The notes: generated from the letters alone by a model not told the origin. Counted from the stretch's first letter, positions 1 to 9,132 are shown. The stretch is DNA of 64,000 nucleotides from Burkholderiales bacterium (GCA_003963115.1 RXJQ01000011.1:156353-220352); one strand, 5' to 3'. Numbers and translations: made by a program.

Positions 1-212
1 GCCTCGTGGCCGGCATCCTGCAAGGTCTCCACGACCTTGCGGGCGCGGTCGTCCACCAGGCTGGGGTCGATGCCGTGCTCGCTGGCGGGCACGTCCACGC
101 GCTTGCCGGTCGGGATACGGGGTGCCTTGGCGGTGCGCCCGCCGCCAGCAGCGCTCGTGCGCTTCCTGGCCGGGGTCTTACCAAGGATCTTGTCAATCAG
201 GCTCTTGATCAT
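1..212 (-). CDS. pcnB: Poly(A) polymerase I, N-terminal part (runs off the window)
   Basis: The first about 70 codons of a minus-strand gene whose rest lies left of the window; it is too short for a complete-ORF search. Reading from ATG at 212 gives a basic start (MIKSLIDKILGKTPARKR), a Gly/Lys-rich linker, then IPTGKRVDVPASEHGIDPSL and a following helix ending DAGHEA. That matches the segment just before the nucleotidyltransferase core of bacterial PcnB, which adds poly(A) tails to RNA 3' ends and promotes decay. The ATG overlaps the stop of the upstream HAD gene by 4 bp (ATGA), so the two are translationally coupled. The catalytic domain is not visible, so the call rests on the N-terminal pattern and the hda-HAD-pcnB order. 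Confidence 0.82.
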   Translation of the reverse strand, partial: MIKSLIDKILGKTPARKRTSAAGGGRTAKAPRIPTGKRVDVPASEHGIDPSLVDDRARKVVETLQDAGHE

Positions 213-877
213 GCAAACAGTCGAAGAATGCGCCAGCCGCGTTCACGGGCCACGGTTTCCAGCGCGGGGCTGGGGTTGGTGGCCACCGGATCGTTGGCGC
301 GCTCCAGCAGGGGCAGGTCGTTGGGGGAGTCGCTGTAGAAGCTGACACGCTCGAAATCGCTCAGCTGCCGACCTTGGTCAGCCAGCCATTGTTCCACACG
401 TGTGATTTTGCCCTCTCTGAACGACGGTATGCCGTCGATATCGCCAGTGACGCGTCCCAGATCGTCGCGCGCCAGCTTCACGGCCAGCAACTCGGGCACA
501 TCGAAGGCATCGGCGATGGGACGGGTCACGAACTCGTTCGTGGCCGTGACGATGGCGATCAGGTCGCCCAGGGCACGGTGCTTTTCGACCAGCTCGACAG
601 CCTGCGGTTTCATCGCGGGAAAGATCACGTCGTCCATGAAGGCCTGCTGGAGAGCCAGTTGCGCCCCCGCATCGAGCTGGCGCCAGATGCTGGTGGTGAA
701 CTGGATGTAGTCGCCCAGCACCAGGGTGCCGTCGCAATACTGCTGGTAGAAGCCATCGTTGCGGCGGCGGTACTCGACACCATCGGCCAGGCCCTGGCGG
801 ATGAGGAACTCGCCGAACTCGTGGTCGGAGTCCAGCGGCAGCAAGGTATGGTCGAGGTCAAACAGGCACAGGTTCAT
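209..877 (-). CDS. HAD-IB family (SerB-like) phosphatase
   Basis: 222-residue haloacid dehalogenase-type hydrolase. Motif I is FDLDHTLL with the aspartyl nucleophile D7 and acid/base D9. Motif II is T111 in AIVTATNEF, motif III is K157, and motif IV is SDSPNDLP at 182-189, which coordinates Mg2+. The helical insertion at about 15-85 is the C1-type cap of the IB subclass, which contains phosphoserine phosphatase and related enzymes. The substrate cannot be read from sequence. Start and stop overlap hda and pcnB by 4 bp each, so it is the middle gene of a tight operon. Homologues at this position in Burkholderiales are usually annotated only as HAD-IB hydrolase. Confidence 0.9.
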   Translation of the reverse strand: MNLCLFDLDHTLLPLDSDHEFGEFLIRQGLADGVEYRRRNDGFYQQYCDGTLVLGDYIQFTTSIWRQLDAGAQLALQQAFMDDVIFPAMKPQAVELVEKHRALGDLIAIVTATNEFVTRPIADAFDVPELLAVKLARDDLGRVTGDIDGIPSFREGKITRVEQWLADQGRQLSDFERVSFYSDSPNDLPLLERANDPVATNPSPALETVARERGWRILRLFA

Positions 878-1650
878 GCGGTCTCCAGGGCCAGCATTTG
901 TTTCAACAGAGGCACGGTGACCTCCCGGTGCTCGGCCAGTGCGAAGCGGTCCAGCCGGTCCAGCAGCCCCATCAGGAAGCCCAGGTCGCGGCTGTAGCGT
1001 GTCAGCAGGTAGTTGAGGACACCCTCGCCCAGGGCAATACCCCTGCGAGCGGCTTCGTGTTGCAAGGCAGCGCGCAGGCCGGCTTCATCCAGTCCGCTCA
1101 GCGCGAAGGTCTGGCCCCAGCCCAGGCGGGTGCGCAGGTCTTCTCGCACGGGCAGGTCGACGGCAGGCATCGCGCCTGCAGCCAGCAACAGCAAGGGGCC
1201 ACTGCCACGCGCTTCCATCTGGCCATTGGCCTGCGCCGCCAGTGAACTGGCCGATTCGATGAACAGTTTGAAAGCCAGGTGCTGGTGGTCCTCGCCCAGG
1301 CGTTCGCAATCGTCGATCACGGCCAGGGTGGGCATCATCGGATCCTGCGCATCCCACATCTGGCAGGTCTGGGCATTGAGCCAGATGGCACCGAAGCCTT
1401 GCGACAAGGCGCGCTCCACCATGGCCCGCAGCAAATGGGTCTTGCCCGCACCGGAAGGCCCCCAGATATAAGCCGGCGACACACTGCCATCGACATGCGG
1501 CCAGGCCTGCAACCAGGCCAGCAACGCCTCGTTGTGCCCGACCATGAAATCGTCCAGGCCCTGCATCACGGCGGGCCCCAGATCCAGTGGCATCTGGCGC
1601 ATGGGCAAGCGTTGTTCCGGGCGTTGCGCCACGGCTTCGGAGATCGTCAC
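874..1650 (-). CDS. hda: DnaA regulatory inactivator Hda
   Basis: 258-residue AAA+ protein related to the DnaA ATPase core. In E. coli, Hda bound to the sliding clamp stimulates hydrolysis of DnaA-bound ATP and limits re-initiation of replication. A clamp-binding-like motif QMPLDL is at residues 19-24, Walker A GPSGAGKT at 64-71, a Walker B-type LAVIDD at about 109-114, and a sensor/arginine region RTRLGWG near 173-179. Family members usually begin just before the clamp motif, so Met17 (MRQMPLDL) may be the true start; the longer start is kept here. There is a 4-bp overlap with the HAD gene and a 23-bp gap to the upstream transporter gene. Confidence 0.93.
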   Translation of the reverse strand: MTISEAVAQRPEQRLPMRQMPLDLGPAVMQGLDDFMVGHNEALLAWLQAWPHVDGSVSPAYIWGPSGAGKTHLLRAMVERALSQGFGAIWLNAQTCQMWDAQDPMMPTLAVIDDCERLGEDHQHLAFKLFIESASSLAAQANGQMEARGSGPLLLLAAGAMPAVDLPVREDLRTRLGWGQTFALSGLDEAGLRAALQHEAARRGIALGEGVLNYLLTRYSRDLGFLMGLLDRLDRFALAEHREVTVPLLKQMLALETA

Positions 1651-1673
1651 GCCACCATCCTCACCGTTCCGTT

Positions 1674-2756
1674 CTATTGCGCCAAAAAGAAGCGGCTACC
1701 TTGGTAGGCGCGCACCAGGCGGCGCCCAAGCAGCGTCAGAAAGGCCGCCGAAGGCAGGGCCACGATCACGCCCCACAGGCCCATCCAGCGCCCGAACAGC
1801 ATCAAGGCCAGGATCACACCCAGCGGGTGCAGGCCGATGCGCTCGCCCACCAGGCGCGGCGTGAGGAAGAAGCCCTCGATCACCTGCCCCAGCCCGTACA
1901 CCACCGCCACGGCCAGAATGGGTGACACCTCGCCCTGCCCGCCTACGCCAAATTGCAGCAAGCCCGCCAGCGTGGCCAGCACCAGGCCCACGCCATAGCC
2001 CAGGTAGGGAATGCAGATGGCCAGCCCCGTGAAGACGCCGATGGGCAAGGCCAGCTTGAAGCCAAACAGACTCAAGCCGACGCTGTAGTAAGCCGCCAGG
2101 ACCAGCATCACCAGCACCTGACCACGCAGGTACTGGCCCATGAGTTCGTCGCACTCGACCATGACCTCGTGCGCCAACTGCCGCCAGCGCACGGGCAGCA
2201 GGCGTTGAAACTGGCCGGTGAGGCTGGCCCAGTCGAGCAGCCAGTAAAAAGCCAGCACGGGCACGAGCAGCGCCAGCCCAGCCAGGGTCATGATGCTGCT
2301 GCCACCGATCAGCAAGGAGGTCCACAGCGTGGCACTCCACTGCGAGACATGGCTTTGCAGCAGCTTGACCAGTTCGGCCTTGAGCGCATCGACCGTGGTG
2401 GGCAACCTCAGGCCCCACTGCGACAACCAGGGCGTCAACTTGCCCCAGATCGCCACCAGCAGGTCGGGCAACTGTTCTCGCAAGGCCGGCCCCAGCTGAG
2501 ACACGATGGGGATCAGCAGCACGAGCAGGGTCGCCACCACCAGCGCCATCAGCACCAGACAGATCGCCACGGCAAGTGCGCGCGGCACGCCCCAAGCCAC
2601 GAATTTGTCGACCGCCGGATGCAGGGCGTAAGCCAGCACCAGGCTGACCACGAACGGTGCCAGAACGGTCGCATGCCACCACAGCACGCCGATCACGGCG
2701 AGCGCAGACAGCAGGATCCAGAACGGTTTGAGAGGGTTGGCAGGCTCGTTGGTCAT
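1674..2756 (-). CDS. AI-2E family transporter (PerM/TqsA-like)
   Basis: 360-residue polytopic membrane protein of the AI-2E exporter superfamily (old UPF0118). Hydrophobic segments are visible near the N terminus (FWILLSALAVIGVLWWH, then a second starting LAPFVVSLVLAYAL), then a helical cytosolic region, then a cluster of membrane spans from about residue 150 to the end. Family roles include export of the quorum signal AI-2, putative permease PerM and Na+/H+ antiport; none can be chosen from sequence. It sits 5' of hda, the usual Burkholderiales arrangement; purM, often upstream in relatives, is absent here. It is probably the first gene of the operon running to pcnB. Confidence 0.88.
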   Translation of the reverse strand: MTNEPANPLKPFWILLSALAVIGVLWWHATVLAPFVVSLVLAYALHPAVDKFVAWGVPRALAVAICLVLMALVVATLLVLLIPIVSQLGPALREQLPDLLVAIWGKLTPWLSQWGLRLPTTVDALKAELVKLLQSHVSQWSATLWTSLLIGGSSIMTLAGLALLVPVLAFYWLLDWASLTGQFQRLLPVRWRQLAHEVMVECDELMGQYLRGQVLVMLVLAAYYSVGLSLFGFKLALPIGVFTGLAICIPYLGYGVGLVLATLAGLLQFGVGGQGEVSPILAVAVVYGLGQVIEGFFLTPRLVGERIGLHPLGVILALMLFGRWMGLWGVIVALPSAAFLTLLGRRLVRAYQGSRFFLAQ

Positions 2757-2805
2757 GAGCGGGGCATTTTATCGGGCTCCCCGCCCCGCGCGCCGGCCAA
2801 AGGCG

Positions 2806-3549
2806 TCAATTCTTGCGGCCGTAGACTGCCACCCGCGCTGCGTCCAGGGCCTGCTCCAGCTTGGCCTGGTCGCGCTGGCTCTCTGGGCGCGCCTGGAAGT
2901 CGGCCAGGATGGCGGCTTCGCGACGCTTGTATTCTTTTTGCAAGGCTGAATCGCGTGCCTGCTGCTCGGCATCCGGCTGAGGCGTCGCCCCATTCAGGGC
3001 AGACTGTGCCTGCTCGATCTTCTGCCTGCGCAGCTCTTCATTGGGCTCCAGATCGGCCCACAAGGCGGCCTCCAGCATCTGGGCCTCGCCCATCGTGACC
3101 TCAGCCTGCTTGACGCGCTCGGGGATCTGCTCAAGCAGGCGCTGCGCCAGTTGATGGCGTTTGCCCGCATCCGGGCTGTCCTGCAGACTTTGCCACTGCT
3201 CGAAGCCCTTTTGGAAACGCAGGTACTTGACCACGCGTTCCAGCTCGCTGCGCGGGTTGGCCGTCTTGGACATGGCCTCCTTCAGCGCGGCCCAGTCTTC
3301 AGGCGTGAAATCGGCGGGGCGCCCGTCCTCCATGACCTGGGGCGGCACGAGCAAGGCCGAATCCAGCTTCTGCGTGGCCTTGGCAACGGGCTTGGCCACA
3401 GGGGCCGGCTTGCTCACCGCAGGCTCATCGACCTGCACCATGCCATGGGTCTGCCACCACCAGGCCCCTACGCCGACACCCGCACCCAGCACCATGGCCA
3501 AAATCCATGTGCGCTGCCAGAGCTTGGTCTCTTGTTCGTAGGTGATCAT
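2806..3549 (-). CDS. Membrane-anchored helical protein of unknown function
   Basis: I do not recognise a family with confidence. From ATG at 3549 the protein is 247 residues: a short cytosolic start (MITYEQETKLWQRT), one membrane span (WILAMVLGAGVGVGAWWW), a Pro/Lys/Ala-rich periplasmic linker, then a largely alpha-helical, charged domain containing FTPEDWAALKEAM, ERVVKYLRFQKGFEQW and a Gln/Ala/Arg-rich tail. It resembles single-span periplasmic accessory proteins in layout. The reading frame is open to 3636, but the added N terminus has no plausible signal, whereas a GGCAGG sequence lies upstream of 3549. It is divergent from plsY and 50 bp upstream of the AI-2E transporter gene, so it may be co-transcribed with it. 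Confidence 0.6.
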   Translation of the reverse strand: MITYEQETKLWQRTWILAMVLGAGVGVGAWWWQTHGMVQVDEPAVSKPAPVAKPVAKATQKLDSALLVPPQVMEDGRPADFTPEDWAALKEAMSKTANPRSELERVVKYLRFQKGFEQWQSLQDSPDAGKRHQLAQRLLEQIPERVKQAEVTMGEAQMLEAALWADLEPNEELRRQKIEQAQSALNGATPQPDAEQQARDSALQKEYKRREAAILADFQARPESQRDQAKLEQALDAARVAVYGRKN

Positions 3550-3751
3550 GGACAAATTTACCTGCCAGCAGTTAACAAGGCGCAAACAAGTTCCGGGGAT
3601 TGTCCGCACAGGATAGCGCGCCACGGCATGGGACAAACCCAGGCGCCAAGGGTATGCGTGCTTTGAGCGCTACAGAGCGCCACTACACTGGCGGCCTGTT
3701 ACGCATCCGCAACATGCGATCACCACGTTCGCAACGTTCCCCACGCCCCGC

Positions 3752-4387
3752 ATGAACCCGTCCAGCCTCGACCCTCGCCTGCTTGCCGCCATCGGTGCCC
3801 TGATCGGCTACCTGATCGGCTCCTTGTCGTTCGCCGTCATCGTCAGCCGCCTCTTTGGCCTGGCCGACCCTCGCAGCTACGGCTCGGGCAACCCCGGCGC
3901 CACCAATGTGCTGCGCTCGGGCAACAAGGCCGCCGCCATCCTCACACTGGTGTTCGATGCGCTCAAGGGCTACATCCCCATCGTGATCGCCCAGCACATG
4001 GGGCTGGACACCATCGCCATCACCGCCGTGGGCCTGGGCGCCTTCCTCGGCCACCTCTGGCCCGTCTTCTTCAAATTCGAAGGTGGCAAGGGCGTGGCCA
4101 CGGCCGCCGGCGTGCTGCTGGGCTTTGCGCCTGGCCTGGGTGGCCTGGTCTTGCTGATCTGGTTGGCCATGGCCGTGGTGTTCCGCTACTCCTCGCTGGC
4201 CGCCCTGACCGCCTCGGTGGCCGCGCCCATCCTCCAGTTCGAAGGCTGGGGCTTCAGCGCCATGACCATCGGCGTGATCGTGATGAGCGCACTGCTGATC
4301 TGGCGCCATGAGGCCAATATCCGCAAGCTGCTGGCCGGGCAGGAAAGCAAGCTGGGCCAGAAGGCCGCGCCACCGGCCAGCCAGTGA
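3752..4387 (+). CDS. plsY: Acyl-phosphate:glycerol-3-phosphate acyltransferase PlsY
   Basis: 211-residue inner-membrane enzyme that acylates the sn-1 position of glycerol-3-phosphate using acyl-phosphate, the first step of phospholipid synthesis. Motif 1, SYGSGNPGATNV, is at residues 42-53; motif 2, GHLWPVFFKFEGGKG, at 100-114 carries the glycine-rich acyl-phosphate/phosphate site; several membrane spans surround them. Length matches the family. The C terminus is a short polar tail (ESKLGQKAAPPASQ). It is followed immediately by a thioredoxin-fold gene on the same strand. Confidence 0.97.
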   Translation: MNPSSLDPRLLAAIGALIGYLIGSLSFAVIVSRLFGLADPRSYGSGNPGATNVLRSGNKAAAILTLVFDALKGYIPIVIAQHMGLDTIAITAVGLGAFLGHLWPVFFKFEGGKGVATAAGVLLGFAPGLGGLVLLIWLAMAVVFRYSSLAALTASVAAPILQFEGWGFSAMTIGVIVMSALLIWRHEANIRKLLAGQESKLGQKAAPPASQ

Positions 4388-4419
4388 GGTTGATCTCCTC
4401 GTTTCACCGAATAAAGCCC

Positions 4420-4827
4420 ATGAGCACCGGCATCGACACCCCACGCGGCTCGCTCAAGAGCCTGGCTGTGCTTGTTGTACTGGTGGTCGGCGGGCTGCAG
4501 GCCCTGTCGTGGTGGCAAGACGAACAAGCCGCCTCGCAGATCAAGGCCCGGCTCGGCGCGCAACGCGTCACGATGTACAGCACGGTCAGCTGCATCTATT
4601 GCGCCAAGGCGCGGTCCTGGCTGAAGGCCCACGACATCCCGTGGGACGAGTGCGATGTGGAGCAAGACCACAGTTGCCAAGCCACGTTCGAAGCCCACGG
4701 GGCGCCAGGTACGCCGCTGATGCGCATCGGCACGCAGTGGCATCTGGGCTTTGATCCCAAGTGGGTCGCCGAGACGCTGGCTGCGCCTCAGTCCAAACCC
4801 AAGGCCGAGACATCGCCGCGCCCCTGA
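4420..4827 (+). CDS. Membrane-anchored glutaredoxin/thioredoxin-fold protein
   Basis: 135 residues from ATG at 4420; an upstream in-frame GTG at 4384 would overlap the plsY stop and adds nothing conserved. One N-terminal membrane span (residues about 14-32) is followed by a compact glutaredoxin-like domain: TMYSTVSCIYCAKAR with the CIYC redox pair at Cys58/Cys61, and the cis-proline loop GTPL at 97-100. Two further cysteines (Cys78, Cys86) lie in the domain. It is probably a periplasm-facing thiol-disulfide protein, but the substrate is unknown. The 3' end overlaps the convergent yciO gene by 40 bp. Confidence 0.8.
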   Translation: MSTGIDTPRGSLKSLAVLVVLVVGGLQALSWWQDEQAASQIKARLGAQRVTMYSTVSCIYCAKARSWLKAHDIPWDECDVEQDHSCQATFEAHGAPGTPLMRIGTQWHLGFDPKWVAETLAAPQSKPKAETSPRP

Positions 4828-5414
4828 CGGATCACCTCCGCCCCGCCTTGGCTGAGGTCGAGCACCGTCGTGGGGGCCATGTGGCAGGCGCCCGCATCCA
4901 CCACCGCCTGGATGCGCTTTTGCAGCGCTTCGCGGATCTCGTAGGCATCGTTGAGCGCCTCGGTCTGCCCCGGCAGGATCAGCGTCGTGGCCAGCAAGGG
5001 CTGCCCCATCAGCTCCAGCACCGCCTGGGTCACCTTGTGGTCCGGCACGCGCAGGCCGATGGTGCGGCGCGAAGGATGCGACAACCTGCGCGGCACTTCT
5101 TTCGTGGCTTCGAGGATGAAGGTGTACGGACCGGGCGTCGCCAGCTTCAGCAACCTATACTGTCGGTTATCGACGCGGGCATAGTTCGCCAGCTCGGACA
5201 GATCCCGGCACAGCAGGCTCAGGTGATGGCGCTCATCGACGTCGCGGATGCGGCGCAATTCATCGGCCGCGGCCTTGTCGTCCAGATGGCATACGAGCGC
5301 ATAGCTTGAATCGGTCGGCAAGGCCACGACGCCGCCACGATGCAGGATGTCGACCGCTTGCTTGAGCAGACGTGCTTGAGGATGTTCGGGGTGAACTTCG
5401 AAGAATTGGGCCAT
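4788..5414 (-). CDS. yciO: YciO/Sua5/YrdC-family protein
   Basis: 208 residues with the YrdC fold: GGVVALPTDSSYALVC near residues 27-42, DERHHLSLLCRDLSELA, and TPGPYTFILEATKEVPRRL, which form the basic nucleotide/RNA-binding groove of the family. Family members TsaC/Sua5 make threonylcarbamoyl-adenylate for tRNA t6A. YciO-type members have weak or uncertain activity, so the function is not firm. It lies 61 bp downstream of rnm on the same strand, the same pairing as E. coli rnm(yciV)-yciO. The last 13 codons overlap the tail of the convergent glutaredoxin-like gene. Confidence 0.88.
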   Translation of the reverse strand: MAQFFEVHPEHPQARLLKQAVDILHRGGVVALPTDSSYALVCHLDDKAAADELRRIRDVDERHHLSLLCRDLSELANYARVDNRQYRLLKLATPGPYTFILEATKEVPRRLSHPSRRTIGLRVPDHKVTQAVLELMGQPLLATTLILPGQTEALNDAYEIREALQKRIQAVVDAGACHMAPTTVLDLSQGGAEVIRQGRGDVSALGLD

Positions 5415-5475
5415 AGCCCGCTAGCCTAACGCGACAAGTTGTCAGATCGGCATCAACAGACCGATCACCTACGGC

Positions 5476-6333
5476 TCATGGCCGCAGCACGCGGGATTCG
5501 AGCGCTTCCCACACAGGCGTCACCCTGCCCGGCAGATTGGGCAGCGTCCCCAGGTCGGTGTGGCTCTCGGCCGGGTCATGAAAGTCGGATCCACGCGAAG
5601 CCAGCAGATCGAACTCGCAAGCCATGTCGGCGTATTTGTCGTACTCGGCCACGGTGTGGCTGCCGGTCACGACCTCCACCCCCAGGCCACCGTGCGCCTT
5701 GAAGTCCGAGAACAAGGCGTATTCCTCGTTGGGCGTGAAATCGTAGCGCCCTGGGTGAGCGATCACAGCCACGCCACCCGCCCCCACGATCCACTGCACG
5801 GCATCACGGAGATTGGCCCAGCGGTGCTCGACGAAACCCGGTTTGCCCTCGGTCAGGTAGCGCTTGAACACCTCGTGCGGGTCCGCACAGATGCCAATCT
5901 CGACCAGGTAGCGGGCAAAGTGGGTGCGCGAGATCAGATCGGGGTTGCCGACGTACTTCAAGGCGCCCTCGAACGCGTCCTTGATGCCGACACGCGCCAG
6001 ATCGGCCGCCATGTCACGCGCACGGCGTTCACGGCCACCACGCGTGTCGGCCAGGCCCTGCACGATGGCCGGCTCATCCGGGTCGAAACCGAGCCCGACG
6101 ATGTGCACCGTCTTGTTCGCAAAGCTCACGGAGATCTCGACCCCCGGCAGGTAGCCCATGCCCAAGGCCATGGCGGTATCCCGCGCACGGTGCTGGCCGC
6201 CGATCTCATCGTGGTCGGTCAGGGACCACAAGGCCACCCCATTGCGGCTGGCACGCTCGGCTACCGCTTCCGGTGACAAGGTCCCGTCCGACACGTTGGA
6301 ATGGCAATGCAGATCGGCGTTCATCAAATGCAT
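5476..6333 (-). CDS. rnm: PHP-domain 3',5'-nucleoside bisphosphate phosphatase / RNase AM
   Basis: 285-residue PHP metal-dependent phosphoesterase. Metal-ligand motifs are DLHCHSNVSDG at about 7-17, SLTDHDEIGG at about 37-46, a central AVIAHPGRY and SRGSDFHDP near the C terminus. E. coli RnmA (YciV/TrpH) removes phosphate from pAp-type nucleotides and trims RNA 5' ends, including 5S and 23S rRNA. The start may be the internal Met4 (MNADLHCH). It probably forms an operon with yciO. Confidence 0.9.
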   Translation of the reverse strand: MHLMNADLHCHSNVSDGTLSPEAVAERASRNGVALWSLTDHDEIGGQHRARDTAMALGMGYLPGVEISVSFANKTVHIVGLGFDPDEPAIVQGLADTRGGRERRARDMAADLARVGIKDAFEGALKYVGNPDLISRTHFARYLVEIGICADPHEVFKRYLTEGKPGFVEHRWANLRDAVQWIVGAGGVAVIAHPGRYDFTPNEEYALFSDFKAHGGLGVEVVTGSHTVAEYDKYADMACEFDLLASRGSDFHDPAESHTDLGTLPNLPGRVTPVWEALESRVLRP

Positions 6334-6380
6334 GGTCGAATGCTATCAAGCCTGCGGCAATCTGACCTGCGCCTTTGGCT

Positions 6381-6776
6381 TTAACCCCACCGAGGACCGG
6401 AGCGGTTCTGGGAGGCGCCCCAGGCCTGCAGGCAGGCCAGCGTCAGTTCACGGATCAGTTGCTCGTCGACAGGCTGGCGATAGCGGATCTTGATGTGGCG
6501 CATGCCCTTGCCGGCGCCGTCCAACTCCGGAAATTCCCCGACCAGGAGCACGCCATTGAACACCTGCAGGTGGGCATGCTGCTTGTGCAGGACGATGGCC
6601 ATGACGTTGTCGCCATCGTTCATGAAGCACAGATTGCCCCATTTCACTTCGGGGCGAAGCTGGGGAGCGGCAGCCAGAATGGCCTTTTGCATGGCTTGAG
6701 CAGTGTCTCGCTGCTCAGGTCTGACACTGTCGTAGAACGCGTTGATCAACGCGGGAGATTGGAGCGGTCGGCGCAT
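6381..6776 (-). CDS. DUF1801 domain protein
   Basis: 131 residues, essentially one DUF1801 (YdhG-like) domain: an N-terminal helix with RDTAQAMQKAILAAAPQL, then EVKWGNLCFMNDGDNVMAI, HLQVFNGVLL and a C-terminal helix QLIRELTLACLQAW. The domain is widespread and lacks a settled biochemical role. The gene has 295 bp of non-coding sequence upstream with a -10-like TACAAT on the same strand (plus-strand positions about 7005-7010), so it may be transcribed from its own leader. Confidence 0.82.
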   Translation of the reverse strand: MRRPLQSPALINAFYDSVRPEQRDTAQAMQKAILAAAPQLRPEVKWGNLCFMNDGDNVMAIVLHKQHAHLQVFNGVLLVGEFPELDGAGKGMRHIKIRYRQPVDEQLIRELTLACLQAWGASQNRSGPRWG

Positions 6777-7071
6777 GGGGGTAGCTCAAAAAATAACAGG
6801 AACGACATCAATGCGCACTCGACACCCCCTCCCTGAAGCCCATTTGCTTCTGTGTGAATGCACAGCCCTTTTTCATGACCACCTTCTGCTTTTGTACTTC
6901 TTGCAGGGACGAAGTTCGGCAACTTGTCCATTTCAGTGGGATCACGTACCGGGCGCACCGCCGTGAGGCGTTTGGTTTGCGCTCGATGTCTCTGCCCCGA
7001 TTGTAACAGACCGTAATGATGAACCGTCCCACCAAAAAGGGTGATTTGACACAGTTATCGGTCAATACGGC
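6777..7071. other. Intergenic stretch between DUF1801 gene and dcd
   Basis: No convincing gene. On the minus strand there is an extended -10-like TGTTACAAT and, further down, a 22-codon ORF (6876-6808) behind AGAAGGTGGTC, a fair ribosome-binding site; nothing identifies the peptide. Longer open frames here (for example 6808-7065 minus) have no recognisable protein content. The stretch could be a leader of the DUF1801 gene. Confidence 0.35.
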
Positions 7072-7641
<570 letters not shown>

Positions 7642-7748
7642 GAATGCTCCTTGTGACAGGCGCCATTGTGCTTGATTGCGCATACACCCCCCTCCGGCAG
7701 CGCGTGCAGTCGGGGCCATGACACCCGAGGCCGACAGCACGACATCAA

Positions 7749-7810
7749 TGCACCAAAACAGGGTGGCACCAGATTGATGCAATCAGCCACGCATTTGGCA
7801 CGATTTTCGC
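7749..7810 (+). promoter_or_regulatory. Putative sigma-54 promoter and NtrC-like site upstream of narK
   Basis: TTGGCACGATTTTCGC at 7795-7810 has the GG-N10-GC spacing of a sigma-54 -24/-12 element and matches TGGCAC exactly in the -24 box; the -12 box is TCGC instead of TTGC. Just upstream at 7766-7780 is GCACC-AGATT-GATGC, one base from the NtrC pattern GCACY-N5-GGTGC, and a looser TGCACC...GGTGGCA pair spans 7749-7768. The narK ATG is 66 bp downstream of the -12 GC. Nitrogen-limitation control of nitrate assimilation through NtrC and sigma-54 is well established in proteobacteria; its use here is inferred. Confidence 0.55.
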
Positions 7811-7875
7811 CTAACCCAAACTCATAAATTCCATAGCGCGCCCACGACGGTGCGCAAATATCCGCTGAGGTTCAC

Positions 7876-9132
7876 ATGTCAGACTACAAAGCGTTCTTGA
7901 GGTCAGGGCATGTCCCGACCCTTCTCGCTTCATTCCTGTATTTCGACTTCACCTTCGCCATCTGGGTGCTCAATGGCGCGATGGCGCCGTTCATCAGCGA
8001 GACCTTCAATCTCACGCCCGTCCAGAAGGGCTTCATGATTTCGGTGCCCATCCTGGCGGGCGCGCTGATGCGCTTCCCGCTGGGCGTGCTGTCGCAGTAC
8101 ATCGGGCGCAAGAACGCCGCCATGACCGAGATGGCGCTGATCATCCTGGCATTGCTGTTCGGCAACTTCTTCGTGAACACGCACGACCGCGTGCTGGCCA
8201 TGGGCGTGCTGTTGGGCATCGCGGGCGGCAGCTTCGGCATCGCCTTGTCGCTGGGCTCGGGCTGGTTCCCGCCCAAGTACAAGGGCCTGGCCATGGGCAT
8301 TGCGGGGGCCGGAAACAGCGGCACGGTTCTGGCCGTGTTGTTTGCACCGCCCTTGGCCACCAAATTCGGCTGGCAAACCGTCTATGGGCTGGCCGCCGCG
8401 ACCATGGTGCTGCCCATGATCGTGATGGCCGTGGCCGCCAAGGAGCCGCTCGACCGTGAACACCAAAGCTTTCGCGAACACATCTCCTGCCTCTTCGAGA
8501 AGGATGGCTGGGCCTTCAGCCTGATCTACGTGATCACGTTTGGCGGCTTCATCGGCCTGGCCAATTTCCTGCCCACCTACTTCTACGACCAGTTCAAGGT
8601 CACCAAGATCCAGGCCGGGCAACTCACGATGCTGGCCACGCTGATGGGTTCGGCCACGCGCGTGCTGGGTGGCTACATCTCGGACCGCTGGGGTGGCGTC
8701 AACACGCTGACGGGCGTGTTGTCTCTGGTGGTGGTGACACTGGTGATCTGCGGCACCATGGTCCAGCAACTGGCCTTGACCACCCTGCTCTTCATGCTGT
8801 GCTTTGCCGCGCTGGGTGCAGGCAATGGCGCGCTCTTCCAATTGGTGCCGCTGCGCTGGCCACTGACCACCGCCGTTGCCGGCTCCATGATCGGCGAACT
8901 GGGCGCGCTGGGCGGCGGCTTCATCCCCAACGCGATGGGCATCTCCAAGCAAAACTACGGCAGCTACTTCTATGGCTTCCTGGCCTTCGCCATGCTGGGC
9001 GTCGGCGTGCTGGTCATGATGCGGGTGATGCAGATCCGCTGGACACGCACCTGGGCCGAAAAGGGCGGACGCGCACGTCTCGCTGTGGGCTCGCCGGCCT
9101 CTTACGGAGGACAAGCCCGCACCAGCGCCTGA
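7876..9132 (+). CDS. narK: NarK/NasA-type nitrate/nitrite transporter (MFS)
   Basis: 418-residue major facilitator protein with about 12 membrane spans. Nitrate-signature glycine regions are visible: GIAGAGNSGTVLAVLFAPP in the first half and GELGALGGGFIPN in the second, which line the substrate path of NarK/NasA/NrtP transporters. It is the first gene of the nitrate-assimilation cluster and is followed by nirB after a 124-bp regulatory gap, so uptake for assimilation is the likely role. A GAGG lies 6 bp upstream of the ATG. Confidence 0.92.
   Translation: MSDYKAFLRSGHVPTLLASFLYFDFTFAIWVLNGAMAPFISETFNLTPVQKGFMISVPILAGALMRFPLGVLSQYIGRKNAAMTEMALIILALLFGNFFVNTHDRVLAMGVLLGIAGGSFGIALSLGSGWFPPKYKGLAMGIAGAGNSGTVLAVLFAPPLATKFGWQTVYGLAAATMVLPMIVMAVAAKEPLDREHQSFREHISCLFEKDGWAFSLIYVITFGGFIGLANFLPTYFYDQFKVTKIQAGQLTMLATLMGSATRVLGGYISDRWGGVNTLTGVLSLVVVTLVICGTMVQQLALTTLLFMLCFAALGAGNGALFQLVPLRWPLTTAVAGSMIGELGALGGGFIPNAMGISKQNYGSYFYGFLAFAMLGVGVLVMMRVMQIRWTRTWAEKGGRARLAVGSPASYGGQARTSA

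Noticed and set aside
7772..7784. GATTG-ATG-CAATC as an FNR box upstream of narK
   Set aside because: FNR sites are TTGAT-N4-ATCAA; the spacing and arms differ here.
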